Shown: positions 1 to 8,809, counted from the first letter of the stretch. The stretch is 17,097 bases of DNA from Rhodospirillaceae bacterium UBA3470 (GCA_002378125.1 DFRF01000117.1:17175-34271); one strand, 5' to 3'. Notes: generated from the letters alone by a model not told the origin. Translations and numbers: made by a program.

Positions 1-704
1 GAAACCCTGAGCTTGGCCCGCCAGTAAAAGGGTTTACCTGGAACGATAGACTAAAATCGTTGCCGGGGACTTTACCGGTTGTCTTCGTTATTTTTATCAT
101 CTTCTTTTCTATGTATACGGGTACTGCGACGCCTACTGAGGCTGGCGCTCTGGGCTCAATGGTTGTGTTTATTATGGCGCTCGTTGGGGGCATGCAATGG
201 CCCACCTTAAAGAATGCGCTACTTGAAACCGCTCGCCTCACAGTCATGATTTTTTCTTTAGTTTGGGGCGTCCTCATATTTGTTCGCTTTATGGGATTTG
301 CTGAATTGCCGGCGGTATTTGCTGAATGGGTGGTCGCTCTTCCGTTCCCGCCAGTAGTTACAATGATTTGCATCCTAATGTTCTACGTCATTCTTGGCAT
401 GTTCATGGATGCTATCGGGATGCTGCTCCTAACGCTACCAGTTGTTTACCCTGCTGTTATTGGTTTAGGTTACGATCCGATTTGGTTCGGAATTGTCGTA
501 GTTAAAATGTGTGAGGTTTGTCTGATTACTCCGCCGATTGGTCTTAACTGTTATGTTGTCGCTGGAGTTAGGCCAGATATACCTCTACAAGAAGTATTCC
601 GTGGTATTGGCCCCTTCTTTATTGCTGATGTAATAACACTTGGCGTATTTTTGGCTTTCCCAGAGGTCATTACTTGGTTGCCGGATCTTATGATAAAGAG
701 ATAA
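1..704 (+). CDS. TRAP transporter large permease, DctM family (3' part only)
   Basis: This is the C-terminal half of the large membrane subunit of a TRAP transporter, which uses an ion gradient to import carboxylates (typically C4-dicarboxylates or related acids) delivered by a periplasmic binding protein. The frame is open from the first bases, so the gene starts outside the window. A TTG at 60 is internal, because the residues before it (PPVKGFTW) already fit the family. About 234 residues are visible, against roughly 430 in full-length DctM proteins. The conserved TRAP motif YTGTATPTEAG lies near the start of the visible part and is followed by several hydrophobic helices, for example around LILMFYVILGMFMD-like sequence, and by TPPIGLNCYVV. 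The stop is TAA at 702-704, five bases from the convergent MaoC gene. The binding-protein and small-permease genes would be expected upstream but cannot be seen. Base composition is AT-richer than the rest of the window. The substrate cannot be read from this subunit. Confidence 0.9.
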   Translation, partial: NPELGPPVKGFTWNDRLKSLPGTLPVVFVIFIIFFSMYTGTATPTEAGALGSMVVFIMALVGGMQWPTLKNALLETARLTVMIFSLVWGVLIFVRFMGFAELPAVFAEWVVALPFPPVVTMICILMFYVILGMFMDAIGMLLLTLPVVYPAVIGLGYDPIWFGIVVVKMCEVCLITPPIGLNCYVVAGVRPDIPLQEVFRGIGPFFIADVITLGVFLAFPEVITWLPDLMIKR

Positions 705-709
705 AAATA

Positions 710-1195
710 CTACTCCCCTGCCGTTTCTTTTCTCAGAAGTAATGTTTGGCTGCCTTCGAATACTCTCTCGCCTTTTTGGTTATGTATAGTGGAACTTAGA
801 GTGACGACCCCTGTGGTTTTCTGCTCTTTCAATCCTGTGATTTCTAGAATGGGATAAACGGTATCTCCACTATAGACCGGCGCCAACACGCGCCCTGATA
901 ATTCCAACATTCCAATCAGAGATTTGTCTACTATATGTGGGAACATTCCGGCCCCTGGGGCGGTCTGGATCATTACCTGCATTGCGTGCGCTAGAAGTCC
1001 TGGATGGCCTTGAGCCTTGCAATATTCAACGTCGTAATGAATGGGGTGATTGTCCCCTGAGGCTAATTGGAATGCGGCAAAAAGAGCATCCGTCATTGTT
1101 CTAGAGGGAATTGGAAACTTCTGGCCGATTTTCAGATCTTTGAAGTCGAGCGACTCACAAAGCCTATAGTCGTCAAAATTAACCGGACCGGTCAT
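710..1195 (-). CDS. MaoC-family (hot-dog fold) acyl-CoA hydratase/dehydratase
   Basis: This is a single-domain hot-dog protein of the MaoC / R-specific enoyl-CoA hydratase type, which adds or removes water at the double bond of an acyl-CoA in the cytoplasm. The signature ASGDNHPIHYD carries the family's catalytic Asp and His (D48 and H53 counted from the start chosen here). It is followed by the typical GHPGLLAHAMQVM helix. At about 161 residues the length is normal for the one-domain form. Two ATGs are possible. The upstream one (1201-1199) sits one base from the Shine-Dalgarno sequence AAAGGA (1208-1203), which is too close. The second (1195-1193) is seven bases away, so I prefer it. The gene is convergent with the TRAP permease gene and divergent from the CoA-transferase gene, 89 bases away. 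That context suggests hydration of an unsaturated CoA ester of the imported acid. The exact substrate is unknown, and mesaconyl-CoA-type hydration is only one possibility. Confidence 0.85.
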   Translation of the reverse strand: MTGPVNFDDYRLCESLDFKDLKIGQKFPIPSRTMTDALFAAFQLASGDNHPIHYDVEYCKAQGHPGLLAHAMQVMIQTAPGAGMFPHIVDKSLIGMLELSGRVLAPVYSGDTVYPILEITGLKEQKTTGVVTLSSTIHNQKGERVFEGSQTLLLRKETAGE

Positions 1196-1220
1196 AATCA
1201 TGTCCTTTCTGTAAGGTATT

Positions 1221-1226
1221 TTTATA
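1221..1226 (-). promoter_or_regulatory. possible -10 box for the MaoC gene
   Basis: On the minus strand TATAAA lies about 20 bases before the Shine-Dalgarno sequence of the MaoC gene, inside the short gap between it and the divergent CoA-transferase gene. No convincing -35 element is found 16-18 bases upstream of it, so this is only a candidate. Confidence 0.25.
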
Positions 1227-1284
1227 GTGATTTGGTTCGCATTCTAGTGGGGCGCAAAGGATTGGAAAGTAGAGGATAGAAAAA

Positions 1285-2481
1285 ATGATAAATTCCGTAT
1301 CGGCACTCCTTGAAGGCGTCAAGGTGGTCGAACTCGGCCAGAGTGTGGCTGGTCCTTGGACCGGGACAATTATGGCGGACCTAGGGGCGACGGTGATCAA
1401 GATCGAGGCGCCCAATGGTGACTCGGCACGCAGTTGGGGGCCGCCTTTTATCCGGGGAGATGCGGCTGTATACCAGTTTATGAACCGCAACAAACTCGGT
1501 ATGGTTCTTGACCTAAAAGATATCGGTGATCGGGACGTCTTCGACCGGTTGATTAGTGAAGCAGATGTCTTTGTCCACAACATGCGCCCTGGCTCTGTCG
1601 AAAAACTGCGGGTCGACGCCACGACCTTGCGGACGGCTTGGCCTTCCCTGATCTACGGCGACATGACAGCTTTTGGCTCCAGCGGCCCGATGGCCGGCCG
1701 GCCGGGCTATGAGATGGCGTTACAGGCCTATGGCGGCATAATGAGTATAACCGGCACGGAGGAGGGAGGGCCGGTTCGTGCTGGGCCGTCGCTTAACGAT
1801 TTTGGTACCGGCATGTGGATGGCTATTGGGGTTTTAGCGGCGCTGGTCAGACGCGGTATTTCGGGCGAGGGCTGCGTGATCGAAACCTCGCTTTTAGAAA
1901 CCGCTGTGAATTGGGTTGGACTGCAGATGACTAATTTTATCTTAGACGGCAAAGTTCCTGTTCGCATGGGTGCCGGACATGCACTTGTCTGCCCCTATGG
2001 GGCATATCAGACGTCTGATCAACCGATCATTATCGCAACTGGGTCAGACGCCTTGTTTGGACGATTGGCGGAAGCCCTTGGACATCCTGAATGGGCCGAT
2101 GACTTCAACTACAAGACTATGGAGGACCGCTTGGCCCGTCGTGAAGAGGTGGACTCCATGGTCCAGGCTGTGGTGATAAAAAATTCAAGGGATCATTGGA
2201 TCGATTGCCTCACGGCGCATGAAGTTCCCTGTACGCCGATTCAAGACTTAGCTGACCTTGTAGATGATCCTCAGGTCTCAGCAATAGGCCTGATGACAAC
2301 TCCGTCAGACGGCGAGGTGCCCTTGGTCGGCCTCCCATTGTCAGTAAATGGCGTGAGGCCACCAATTAGGACCTCGGCGACAACTCTGGATTCCGCGCGG
2401 GAAACGGCCCGGCGGGCCGCCTCTGTGCCAGAAGAAAACAATTTGTTCGAGGTCCTATTCGAGGGAATGTCCGTTAAATAG
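1285..2481 (+). CDS. family III CoA-transferase (CaiB/BaiF type)
   Basis: This enzyme moves CoA between carboxylic acids, as in formyl-CoA:oxalate, carnitine and succinyl-CoA:mesaconate-type transferases. The N-terminal domain shows VVELGQSVAGPWTG, the Rossmann-like LGATVIKIEAP, and NRNKLGMVLDLK. The catalytic Asp that forms the aspartyl-CoA intermediate is D172 in SLNDFGTGMWMA. The 398-residue length fits a transferase; the related methylacyl-CoA racemases share the Asp but are usually a little shorter. The ATG at 1285 has AGAGGA (1271-1276) eight bases upstream. The gene is divergent from the MaoC gene and close to a TRAP permease gene. The arrangement fits a small catabolic module that activates an imported carboxylic acid, but the CoA donor and acceptor cannot be deduced. 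Sampled GC content is mixed along the gene (about 68 % at 1681, about 48 % at 2161). A hairpin begins at the last base of the stop codon. Confidence 0.9.
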   Translation: MINSVSALLEGVKVVELGQSVAGPWTGTIMADLGATVIKIEAPNGDSARSWGPPFIRGDAAVYQFMNRNKLGMVLDLKDIGDRDVFDRLISEADVFVHNMRPGSVEKLRVDATTLRTAWPSLIYGDMTAFGSSGPMAGRPGYEMALQAYGGIMSITGTEEGGPVRAGPSLNDFGTGMWMAIGVLAALVRRGISGEGCVIETSLLETAVNWVGLQMTNFILDGKVPVRMGAGHALVCPYGAYQTSDQPIIIATGSDALFGRLAEALGHPEWADDFNYKTMEDRLARREEVDSMVQAVVIKNSRDHWIDCLTAHEVPCTPIQDLADLVDDPQVSAIGLMTTPSDGEVPLVGLPLSVNGVRPPIRTSATTLDSARETARRAASVPEENNLFEVLFEGMSVK

Positions 2482-2501
2482 GACGCGGAATGGTTGCGTC
2501 C
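2481..2501. terminator. hairpin between convergent CoA-transferase and gltD genes
   Basis: GGACGC (2481-2486) and GCGTCC (2496-2501) form a perfect six-pair GC-rich stem with a nine-base loop. It lies in the 97-base gap between two convergent genes, the usual place for a shared terminator. In the minus direction it is followed by TATTT, and in the plus direction only by TTGGG. It would therefore be a better, though still weak, stop for gltBD transcripts. Confidence 0.35.
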
Positions 2502-2578
2502 TTGGGTGCCTTCGACAAAGGAATTGACTATTAATTTGAGTATCAGTCAGTTGCTGGAGACCTTGCCGCCTTATATCT

Positions 2579-4006
2579 TCATCGAGGGAGGTCGGAGGAT
2601 CCCATGAGGTATTCGTCGATGGCTCTTGCACACTGACGGCCTTCTCGGATCGCCCAAACCACGAGGGACTGCCCGCGTCGCATATCGCCCGCAGCAAAGA
2701 CCTTGTCAATTGACGTGGCATAGTCGTCCGTATTGGCGTTCACGTTACCATGGCTGTCGTAGTCGACGCCGAGACCGTTTAACATGCCTTCATGTAATGG
2801 ATTAACGAAACCCATTGCGAGAAGTACAAGATCTGCCTTCAGTTCGAATTCGGAACCTTCAACTTCGGTCATTTCTCCGCCCATCCACTCCAGGCGGACG
2901 CATTTTAAGGCTGTGACCTTGCCGTCCTTGCCCTCGAAGGACTTGGTGGAGACAGACCAATCGCGCGCACAGCCTTCGTCCTGGGAAGATGACGTTCGCA
3001 GCTTCAGTGGCCAGTTGGGCCACGTGGTCCCTTTGTCTTCCTTCTCCGGCGGCTTTGGCATGATTTCCATCTGCGTGACCGAGGCCGCACCATGGCGGAT
3101 TGAGGTGCCAACGCAATCCGAGCCCGTGTCGCCACCACCGATGACGATGACATGTTTGTTCTCTGCAGAGATTTCCAGGTTGTCGGTGATTTGCTCGCCG
3201 GAAACGCGGCGGTTCTGTTGGGTTAGGAATCGCATGGCGAAATGGATGCCGTCCAGCTCGCGGCCCTTGATGGAGAGATCGCGCGGTTGTTCGGACCCGC
3301 CCGTGAGCGCCACGGCGTCAAAATTTATTAGAAGGCTCATGGGGCTTACATCTTCACCCACGTGTGAGTTGGTGCGGAACACAACACCTTCGGCCTGCAT
3401 TTGCCCCATGCGGCGGTCGATCAAGGACTTGGCCAACTTAAAGTCTGGAATGCCATAGCGGAGCAGACCACCGACTTTGATGTTCTTTTCAAACACTAGG
3501 ACGCGGTGACCGGCGCGCACCAGTTGTTGCGCGCAGGCAAGGCCTGTTGGTCCTGACCCAACAATGGCGACGTGTTTGCCGGTAGAACGAGCGGAGATCT
3601 GGGGCTGGACCCAGCCTTCCTCCCAACCCCGATCAACGATGGCACATTCGATGGATTTTATGCTCACCGGCTCGTCAGTGATGTTCAGTGTGCATGCCGC
3701 CTCGCAGGGCGCAGGGCAGATGCGGCCGGTGAATTCCGGAAAATTGTTGGTGGAGTGCAGCACATCTAGAGCCTGGCGGTAATCGCCCCGATAAACCAGA
3801 TCGTTCCAGTCTGGAATGATGTTGTTGACCGGACAACCCTGGTGACAGAAGGGAATGCCACAATCCATACAGCGCGCGCCTTGGCGGCTAAGTTCGTCGT
3901 TTGCCAGCGGCATGAGGAACTCATCAAAGTGCGTGATACGCTCGGCGACTGGCGTGAAGCTACGGTCCTGACGCGTGATCTCCATGAAACCGGTGGGCTT
4001 GCCCAT
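2579..4006 (-). CDS. gltD: glutamate synthase (NADPH), small (beta) subunit
   Basis: This subunit takes electrons from NADPH through FAD and [4Fe-4S] clusters and passes them to the large subunit, which makes glutamate from glutamine and 2-oxoglutarate. The N-terminal cysteines of the cluster domain are all visible: C46, C49, C54 and C58 in CMDCGIPFCHQGC, and C97, C101 and C105 in CPAPCEAAC. The FAD-binding loop GSGPTG is at about 150-155, the NADPH-binding loop GGGDTG at about 290-295, and the C-terminal flavin motif FAAGDMRRGQSLVVWAI near 435-450. The length, 475 residues, is normal. The ATG has an AAGGGA Shine-Dalgarno sequence six to seven bases upstream. It follows gltB by only 27 bases on the same strand, so the two are surely one operon. 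No missing residues or frameshift are seen. Related GltD-like subunits occur in other oxidoreductases, but the adjacent gltB settles the assignment. Confidence 0.97.
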   Translation of the reverse strand: MGKPTGFMEITRQDRSFTPVAERITHFDEFLMPLANDELSRQGARCMDCGIPFCHQGCPVNNIIPDWNDLVYRGDYRQALDVLHSTNNFPEFTGRICPAPCEAACTLNITDEPVSIKSIECAIVDRGWEEGWVQPQISARSTGKHVAIVGSGPTGLACAQQLVRAGHRVLVFEKNIKVGGLLRYGIPDFKLAKSLIDRRMGQMQAEGVVFRTNSHVGEDVSPMSLLINFDAVALTGGSEQPRDLSIKGRELDGIHFAMRFLTQQNRRVSGEQITDNLEISAENKHVIVIGGGDTGSDCVGTSIRHGAASVTQMEIMPKPPEKEDKGTTWPNWPLKLRTSSSQDEGCARDWSVSTKSFEGKDGKVTALKCVRLEWMGGEMTEVEGSEFELKADLVLLAMGFVNPLHEGMLNGLGVDYDSHGNVNANTDDYATSIDKVFAAGDMRRGQSLVVWAIREGRQCARAIDEYLMGSSDLPR

Positions 4007-4033
4007 CGTTTCGTCCCTTCCCTATCTCGGCTC

Positions 4034-7000
4034 TCACTCGCCGGCGGCAACCAGCGATTGTGTTTCTTCAGCGGCGGCTTCCATTTCGCGGATCGCACGC
4101 CGGTAATCCACAGGCATGATCTTAATAAACTTCGGCAGATATTCAGCCCAATTGTCGAGGATATGGCGCGCTCTAGTGCTACCTGTATAGAGCGCATGAC
4201 GTTCGATCATCACGCGTAGGCGCCGAATATCACCCCTAAGCATATCGGACATGACCTCGGACAGGTCGTCTCTTTCCAACGCGGCATCGTTAACTTCTTC
4301 GGCCTGTAAGGGTTCTAATTCAACTTGAGCGAGATTGCAGCGTTTCTCAAAATCACCGTCTTCGTCCAGTATGTAAGCGACGCCACCTGACATGCCGGCT
4401 GCAAAATTGCGGCCCGTGGAGCCGATGACGACGACGCAGCCACCCGTCATATATTCGCAGCCATGATCGCCGACGCCTTCTACAACTGCCACCGCGCCTG
4501 AGTTGCGCACGGCGAAGCGTTCGCCGGCGACGCCCCGAAAATAGGTTTCGCCTGAGATCGCGCCGTAGAGTACGGTGTTTCCGATGATGATATTCTCTTC
4601 CGGCAGAATAGGGCTGTCGGCCGCTGGGTAGATGACGATGCGTCCGCCAGATAAGCCCTTACCAACATAGTCATTGGCGTCGCCCTCAAGTTCCAAGGTG
4701 ATGCCTCGAGCCAGCCACGCGCCATAACTTTGACCCGCGGTACCCTTCATCTTGATGTGGATGGTATCGTCGGCAAGGCCCATGTGTCCGTAACGCCGTG
4801 CAACTTCCCCGGACAGCATGGTGCCTACGGTCCGATTGACATTCCGCACCGGGGTTTCGATGGTCACCGGTGTTTTGTTCTCCAGGGCCGGCGCAGCCTG
4901 TTCGATGAGCTTGTTGTCGAGCGCCTTCTCCAGGCCGTGATTTTGTTCTTCGCAGTTGTAGATGGCGACCTCGTCGCCGACTTGCGGCCTGGCGAATAGC
5001 TTGGAGAAGTCCAGGCCCTGTGCCTTCCAGTGGTCAATAGCCTGACGCATGTCCAGTCGATCCATGCGCCCGATCATATCGTTCATGGTGCGAAAGCCTA
5101 ATTCCGCCATGATTTCGCGTACTTCTTCGGCGATGAACGTGAAGAAGTTGACAACGTGTTCCGGTTGCCCCGTGAACCGTTTGCGGAGTTTAGGGTCCTG
5201 TGTCGCGACGCCCACTGGGCAGGTGTTTAGATGGCACTTACGCATCATGATACAGCCCGATGAAATCAGCGCCGCCGTAGCGAAGCCAAACTCGTCCGCG
5301 CCCAACAGCGCCCCGATGACCACGTCGCGACCCGTGCGCAGGCCGCCGTCAACTTGTACGGCAATGCGGCCACGAAGCTGGTTTAAGACCAGGGTCTGGT
5401 GCGTTTCCGCCAGTCCGATTTCCCAGAAGGAACCCGCGTTCATAATCGAAGTCAGCGGGCTGGCGCCCGTGCCGCCGTCATTGCCAGAAATAGTCACGTG
5501 GTCTGCATGCGCCTTTGAGACGCCGGCGGCAACCGTGCCCACGCCTACTTCGGAAACCAGCTTTACGGAAATTCGTGCTTTTGGGTTGGCGTTCTTCAAA
5601 TCATGGATGAGCTGCGCCAAATCCTCGATCGAGTAAATGTCGTGGTGCGGTGGGGGTGAGATCAAACCGACGCCTGGTGTGGAATGCCGCACGCGAGCAA
5701 TCCATTCGTCGACTTTGTGACCGGGCAATTGGCCGCCTTCGCCGGGCTTCGCGCCCTGGGCCATCTTTATCTGAATGTCGTCCGAATTGACTAGGTATTC
5801 CGTGGTCACCCCGAACCGACCCGACGCTACCTGCTTGATCGCGGAGCGCATGGAGTCGCCGTTCTCCATAGACTCATATCGGGTCGCTTCCTCACCGCCT
5901 TCGCCCGTGTTCGATTTACCGCCGAGGCGGTTCATGGCGATGGCGAGGTTGGTGTGCGCTTCCCAAGAAATGGAACCGAACGACATGGCGCCAGTAGCGA
6001 ACCGTTTCACGATCTCGGAGGCTGGTTCCACCGCTTCCAACGGCAAGGGCACGCCGGCACGCTTGAGGCGGAATAGACCGCGCAGACTCTTCAGTTTCTC
6101 ATCTTGATCGTTGATCTTATTGGTGAAGGCCTTGAAACCGTTGTAATTTCCCGACCGGACCGAATGCTGCAGCGTGCCGACAGTTTCAGGGTTCCATACA
6201 TGTTCTTCGCCGCGCAGCCGGAAGGCATATTCACCGCCCACGTCGAGCGCATTCGCCAAAACCGGATCGGGGCCAAAGGCGCCGGCATGACGGCGCACCG
6301 TCTCCTTGGCGATCTCGGCTAAACCCAGACCCTCGATCATCGTCGCGGTATTGGTGAAATAGGCATCAATGAAGGCACTCGACAGTCCAACCGCGTCGAA
6401 AATCTGCGCGCCGCAGTAGGACTGGTAGGTTGATATGCCCATCTTCGACATCACTTTGAGCATGCCCTTACCCACGGCCTTTACGTAGCGGGTGTGGATT
6501 TCGTCGACACTTAAATCTTCATCCAGGTCGCTACGAAGCGCTGTCAGCGTATCAAATGCGAGATAGGGGTTGATGGCTTCCGCGCCGTAGCCCGCTAGCA
6601 GGCAGAAGTCATGCACTTTACGGACTTCGCCGGTTTCTATAACTAGACCCACCTCGGTCCGCAAGCCCTCGCGGATCAGATGGTGGTGCACCGCCGCGGT
6701 GGCCAACAGGGCTGGAATAGCGACTCTGTCAGCATTAACGCTTCTGTCCGACAGAATCAAGATGTTGTGACCCTGGCTGACGGCGCGGGTGGCGCGCGCG
6801 CACAAGTTTTCAAGCGCAGCTTCCATGCCTTCCGGACCATTCGCCACCTGATAGCAGATGTCGGCAGTGAAGGTCTTAAAGGCGGAGTCCAGGAGGTTCT
6901 CGATGTGTCGGATTTTCTCCAGGTCGTTATTTGATAGGATCGGCTGGCTGACCTCCAAGCGCTTGTGGGCGCCCCCCGTTTCCAGATCCAACAGGTTTGG

Positions 7001-8671
7001 CCGGGGCCCAATCAAGGAGATCAGGGACATGACCGATTCTTCGCGGATTGGGTCGATTGGTGGGTTCGTCACTTGGGCAAAGTTCTGATGGAAGTAGTCG
7101 TAAAGCATCTTCGGCTTTCCCGAAAGCACCGCCGGCGGAATGTCGCGACCCATAGAACCAATAGGGTCCTGGCCGCTAACAGCCATAGGAGCGAGGAAGA
7201 ACTTGATGTCCTCCTGCGTGTATCCGAACGCCTGCTGCTTATCCAACAACGTCTGGCGGTCTGGCGGCATGGCCGCCACTTCTTCGGGTAGGTCCTCGAT
7301 ACGGATCTGCGTGGTATCCAGCCAGTCCTGATAGGGCTTTGCCCCGGCCAGCGTATCCTTCAGTTCCTCGTCGTCGACGATGCGACCTTGCTCCAGGTCC
7401 AACAATAGCATCTTGCCGGGTTGTAGACGCCACTTTTCGACGATGTCCTTTTCAGCGAATGGCAGGACGCCGACTTCGGAGCCCAGCACTAGCTTGTCGT
7501 CGGCGGTGACGATGTAGCGCGCGGGGCGAAGCCCGTTGCGGTCGAGTGTTGCGCCGATCTGTTTTCCATCGGTGAAGGCAATGGCCGCCGGGCCGTCCCA
7601 GGGCTCCATGACAGCGGCATGATACTCATAGAAGGCTCGCCGTCGGTCGTCCATCAAGGGGTGGCCGTCCCATGCTTCGGGGATCATCATCATCATAGCG
7701 TGCGCCATTGAGTAGCCGCCGGCCAGAAGTAGTTCGAGGGCGTTATCGAAGGTCGCAGTGTCGGACGCTCCATCGCCAATCAGTGGCCAAAGCTTTTCCA
7801 GATCGTCGCCCAAGAGCTCTGACTTCATGGAGTGGCGTCGGGCCGCCATCCAATTGATGTTGCCACGCACAGTGTTGATCTCACCGTTATGACAGAGATA
7901 ACGGAACGGCTGCGCCAATGCCCAAGATGGAAAGGTGTTGGTGGAGAACCGCTGGTGCACTAGGGCCAGCGCTGTCTGGTAGCGTTCGTCGCTGAGGTCG
8001 AGGAAGTACTTATCCACGTTCGGCGCTAGCATCATGCCCTTGTAGCAGATGGTCCGGGCCGACATGGATGGCATGTAGAATTGGGCGATACCCTCGAGAT
8101 CGTCGTCCCAAACGAGGTGGTGGGCCTGTTTGCGGATGACGTAGAGTTTGCGCTCAAAAGAATCCGTTTCGGGGCAATTATTGCCACGGCCAACAAAGAT
8201 TTGCCGGATCATAGGTTCCATGGGCTTTACGCTCTCGCCAAGCCATTTGTTGTCCACCGGCACATCGCGCCAGCCCAAAACTTCTTGCCCCTCGATTTCG
8301 ACGGTGCGCTCGATAGCTTCGACGCAGACATTCATCTCGCGGCGTCCTCTCGGCAGGAACACCATGCCAACGGCGTAATTGCCGGCGGCGGGCAGCGTAA
8401 AACCCAGCTTTTCCGATTCCTCTCGAAAGAGAGTGTCGGGGATCTGCGTTAGGATGCCAGCGCCATCACCGCACAAGGGATCCGCACCAATAGCGCCCCG
8501 GTGGTCAAGATTAATCAGAATCTCGATGCCCTGGCGGACAATTTCATGGCTCTTGCGGTTTTTGATGTCCGCAATGAAGCCGAGCCCGCAATTATCATGC
8601 TCGTTCGCCGGGTCATATAGCCCTTGCTTTTGGGGCAAACCTGACGGCGATCGCCAATCCCGTTGGCGCAT
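4034..8671 (-). CDS. gltB: glutamate synthase (NADPH), large (alpha) subunit
   Basis: This subunit carries the glutamine amidotransferase and the FMN-dependent synthase activities of ammonia assimilation (GS-GOGAT pathway). The Ntn-type nucleophile is Cys28 in HDNCGLGF; removal of the first 27 residues would expose it, as in known GltB proteins. The class II amidotransferase domain fills roughly residues 28-450, with LVHQRFSTNTFPSW and NGEINT visible. The FMN-binding (beta/alpha)8 synthase domain covers about 830-1210, with GGTGASPLTSI and VDGGLRTGRD. The [3Fe-4S] cysteines are C1140, C1146 and C1151 (spacing C-x5-C-x4-C). A C-terminal beta-helix domain rich in glycine follows, with GGRIVIYP and YMTGGCVVV. 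At 1545 residues it is full length. The ATG has AAAGGA (8687-8682) ten bases upstream. It is the first gene of gltBD and is divergent from uppP. Confidence 0.98.
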   Translation of the reverse strand: MRQRDWRSPSGLPQKQGLYDPANEHDNCGLGFIADIKNRKSHEIVRQGIEILINLDHRGAIGADPLCGDGAGILTQIPDTLFREESEKLGFTLPAAGNYAVGMVFLPRGRREMNVCVEAIERTVEIEGQEVLGWRDVPVDNKWLGESVKPMEPMIRQIFVGRGNNCPETDSFERKLYVIRKQAHHLVWDDDLEGIAQFYMPSMSARTICYKGMMLAPNVDKYFLDLSDERYQTALALVHQRFSTNTFPSWALAQPFRYLCHNGEINTVRGNINWMAARRHSMKSELLGDDLEKLWPLIGDGASDTATFDNALELLLAGGYSMAHAMMMMIPEAWDGHPLMDDRRRAFYEYHAAVMEPWDGPAAIAFTDGKQIGATLDRNGLRPARYIVTADDKLVLGSEVGVLPFAEKDIVEKWRLQPGKMLLLDLEQGRIVDDEELKDTLAGAKPYQDWLDTTQIRIEDLPEEVAAMPPDRQTLLDKQQAFGYTQEDIKFFLAPMAVSGQDPIGSMGRDIPPAVLSGKPKMLYDYFHQNFAQVTNPPIDPIREESVMSLISLIGPRPNLLDLETGGAHKRLEVSQPILSNNDLEKIRHIENLLDSAFKTFTADICYQVANGPEGMEAALENLCARATRAVSQGHNILILSDRSVNADRVAIPALLATAAVHHHLIREGLRTEVGLVIETGEVRKVHDFCLLAGYGAEAINPYLAFDTLTALRSDLDEDLSVDEIHTRYVKAVGKGMLKVMSKMGISTYQSYCGAQIFDAVGLSSAFIDAYFTNTATMIEGLGLAEIAKETVRRHAGAFGPDPVLANALDVGGEYAFRLRGEEHVWNPETVGTLQHSVRSGNYNGFKAFTNKINDQDEKLKSLRGLFRLKRAGVPLPLEAVEPASEIVKRFATGAMSFGSISWEAHTNLAIAMNRLGGKSNTGEGGEEATRYESMENGDSMRSAIKQVASGRFGVTTEYLVNSDDIQIKMAQGAKPGEGGQLPGHKVDEWIARVRHSTPGVGLISPPPHHDIYSIEDLAQLIHDLKNANPKARISVKLVSEVGVGTVAAGVSKAHADHVTISGNDGGTGASPLTSIMNAGSFWEIGLAETHQTLVLNQLRGRIAVQVDGGLRTGRDVVIGALLGADEFGFATAALISSGCIMMRKCHLNTCPVGVATQDPKLRKRFTGQPEHVVNFFTFIAEEVREIMAELGFRTMNDMIGRMDRLDMRQAIDHWKAQGLDFSKLFARPQVGDEVAIYNCEEQNHGLEKALDNKLIEQAAPALENKTPVTIETPVRNVNRTVGTMLSGEVARRYGHMGLADDTIHIKMKGTAGQSYGAWLARGITLELEGDANDYVGKGLSGGRIVIYPAADSPILPEENIIIGNTVLYGAISGETYFRGVAGERFAVRNSGAVAVVEGVGDHGCEYMTGGCVVVIGSTGRNFAAGMSGGVAYILDEDGDFEKRCNLAQVELEPLQAEEVNDAALERDDLSEVMSDMLRGDIRRLRVMIERHALYTGSTRARHILDNWAEYLPKFIKIMPVDYRRAIREMEAAAEETQSLVAAGE

Positions 8672-8704
8672 TGTTCGCTTGTCCTTTACTTTTGGTAGCC
8701 TGTT

Positions 8705-8734
8705 TAGATATCAAGGCTCGCCCGTACTTGCCAG
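8705..8734 (-). promoter_or_regulatory. possible gltBD promoter
   Basis: On the minus strand CTGGCA (8734-8729) and TATCTA (8710-8705) are separated by 18 bases, a sigma-70-like arrangement about 34 bases before the gltB start. The match is partial. No full sigma-54 site (TGGCAC-N5-TTGC) is seen here although the same TGGCA is present. Confidence 0.3.
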
Positions 8735-8809
8735 CGGCATTTTTGTCTCGAAACGGACCTAAAAATCAGTCCAAATCATCGAGTTAAGAGCCTTAGTTCA
8801 GTTTTGGAC

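Noticed and set aside
51..84. YejB loop of about residues 45-85, which looked like an unusual low-complexity insertion (gene at 14676-15797)
   Set aside because: E. coli YejB carries a comparable Gly/Ser-rich loop at the same place, so it is a family feature. The numbers given for this entry are residue positions, not bases.
2525..2549. TGACT...AGTCA inverted repeat in the gap between the CoA-transferase and gltD genes
   Set aside because: It is a five-base stem with a long AT-rich loop and no T-run, too weak to call.
2784..3458. Plus-strand frame (224 codons) opposite gltD
   Set aside because: It is Ser/Pro/Arg-rich with no family features, and gltD on the other strand is unambiguous.
3766..4197. 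Frame bridging the gltB-gltD junction, considered as a small gene or frameshifted remnant
   Set aside because: Both flanking genes are complete in their own frames, and the bridging frame only overlaps their ends.
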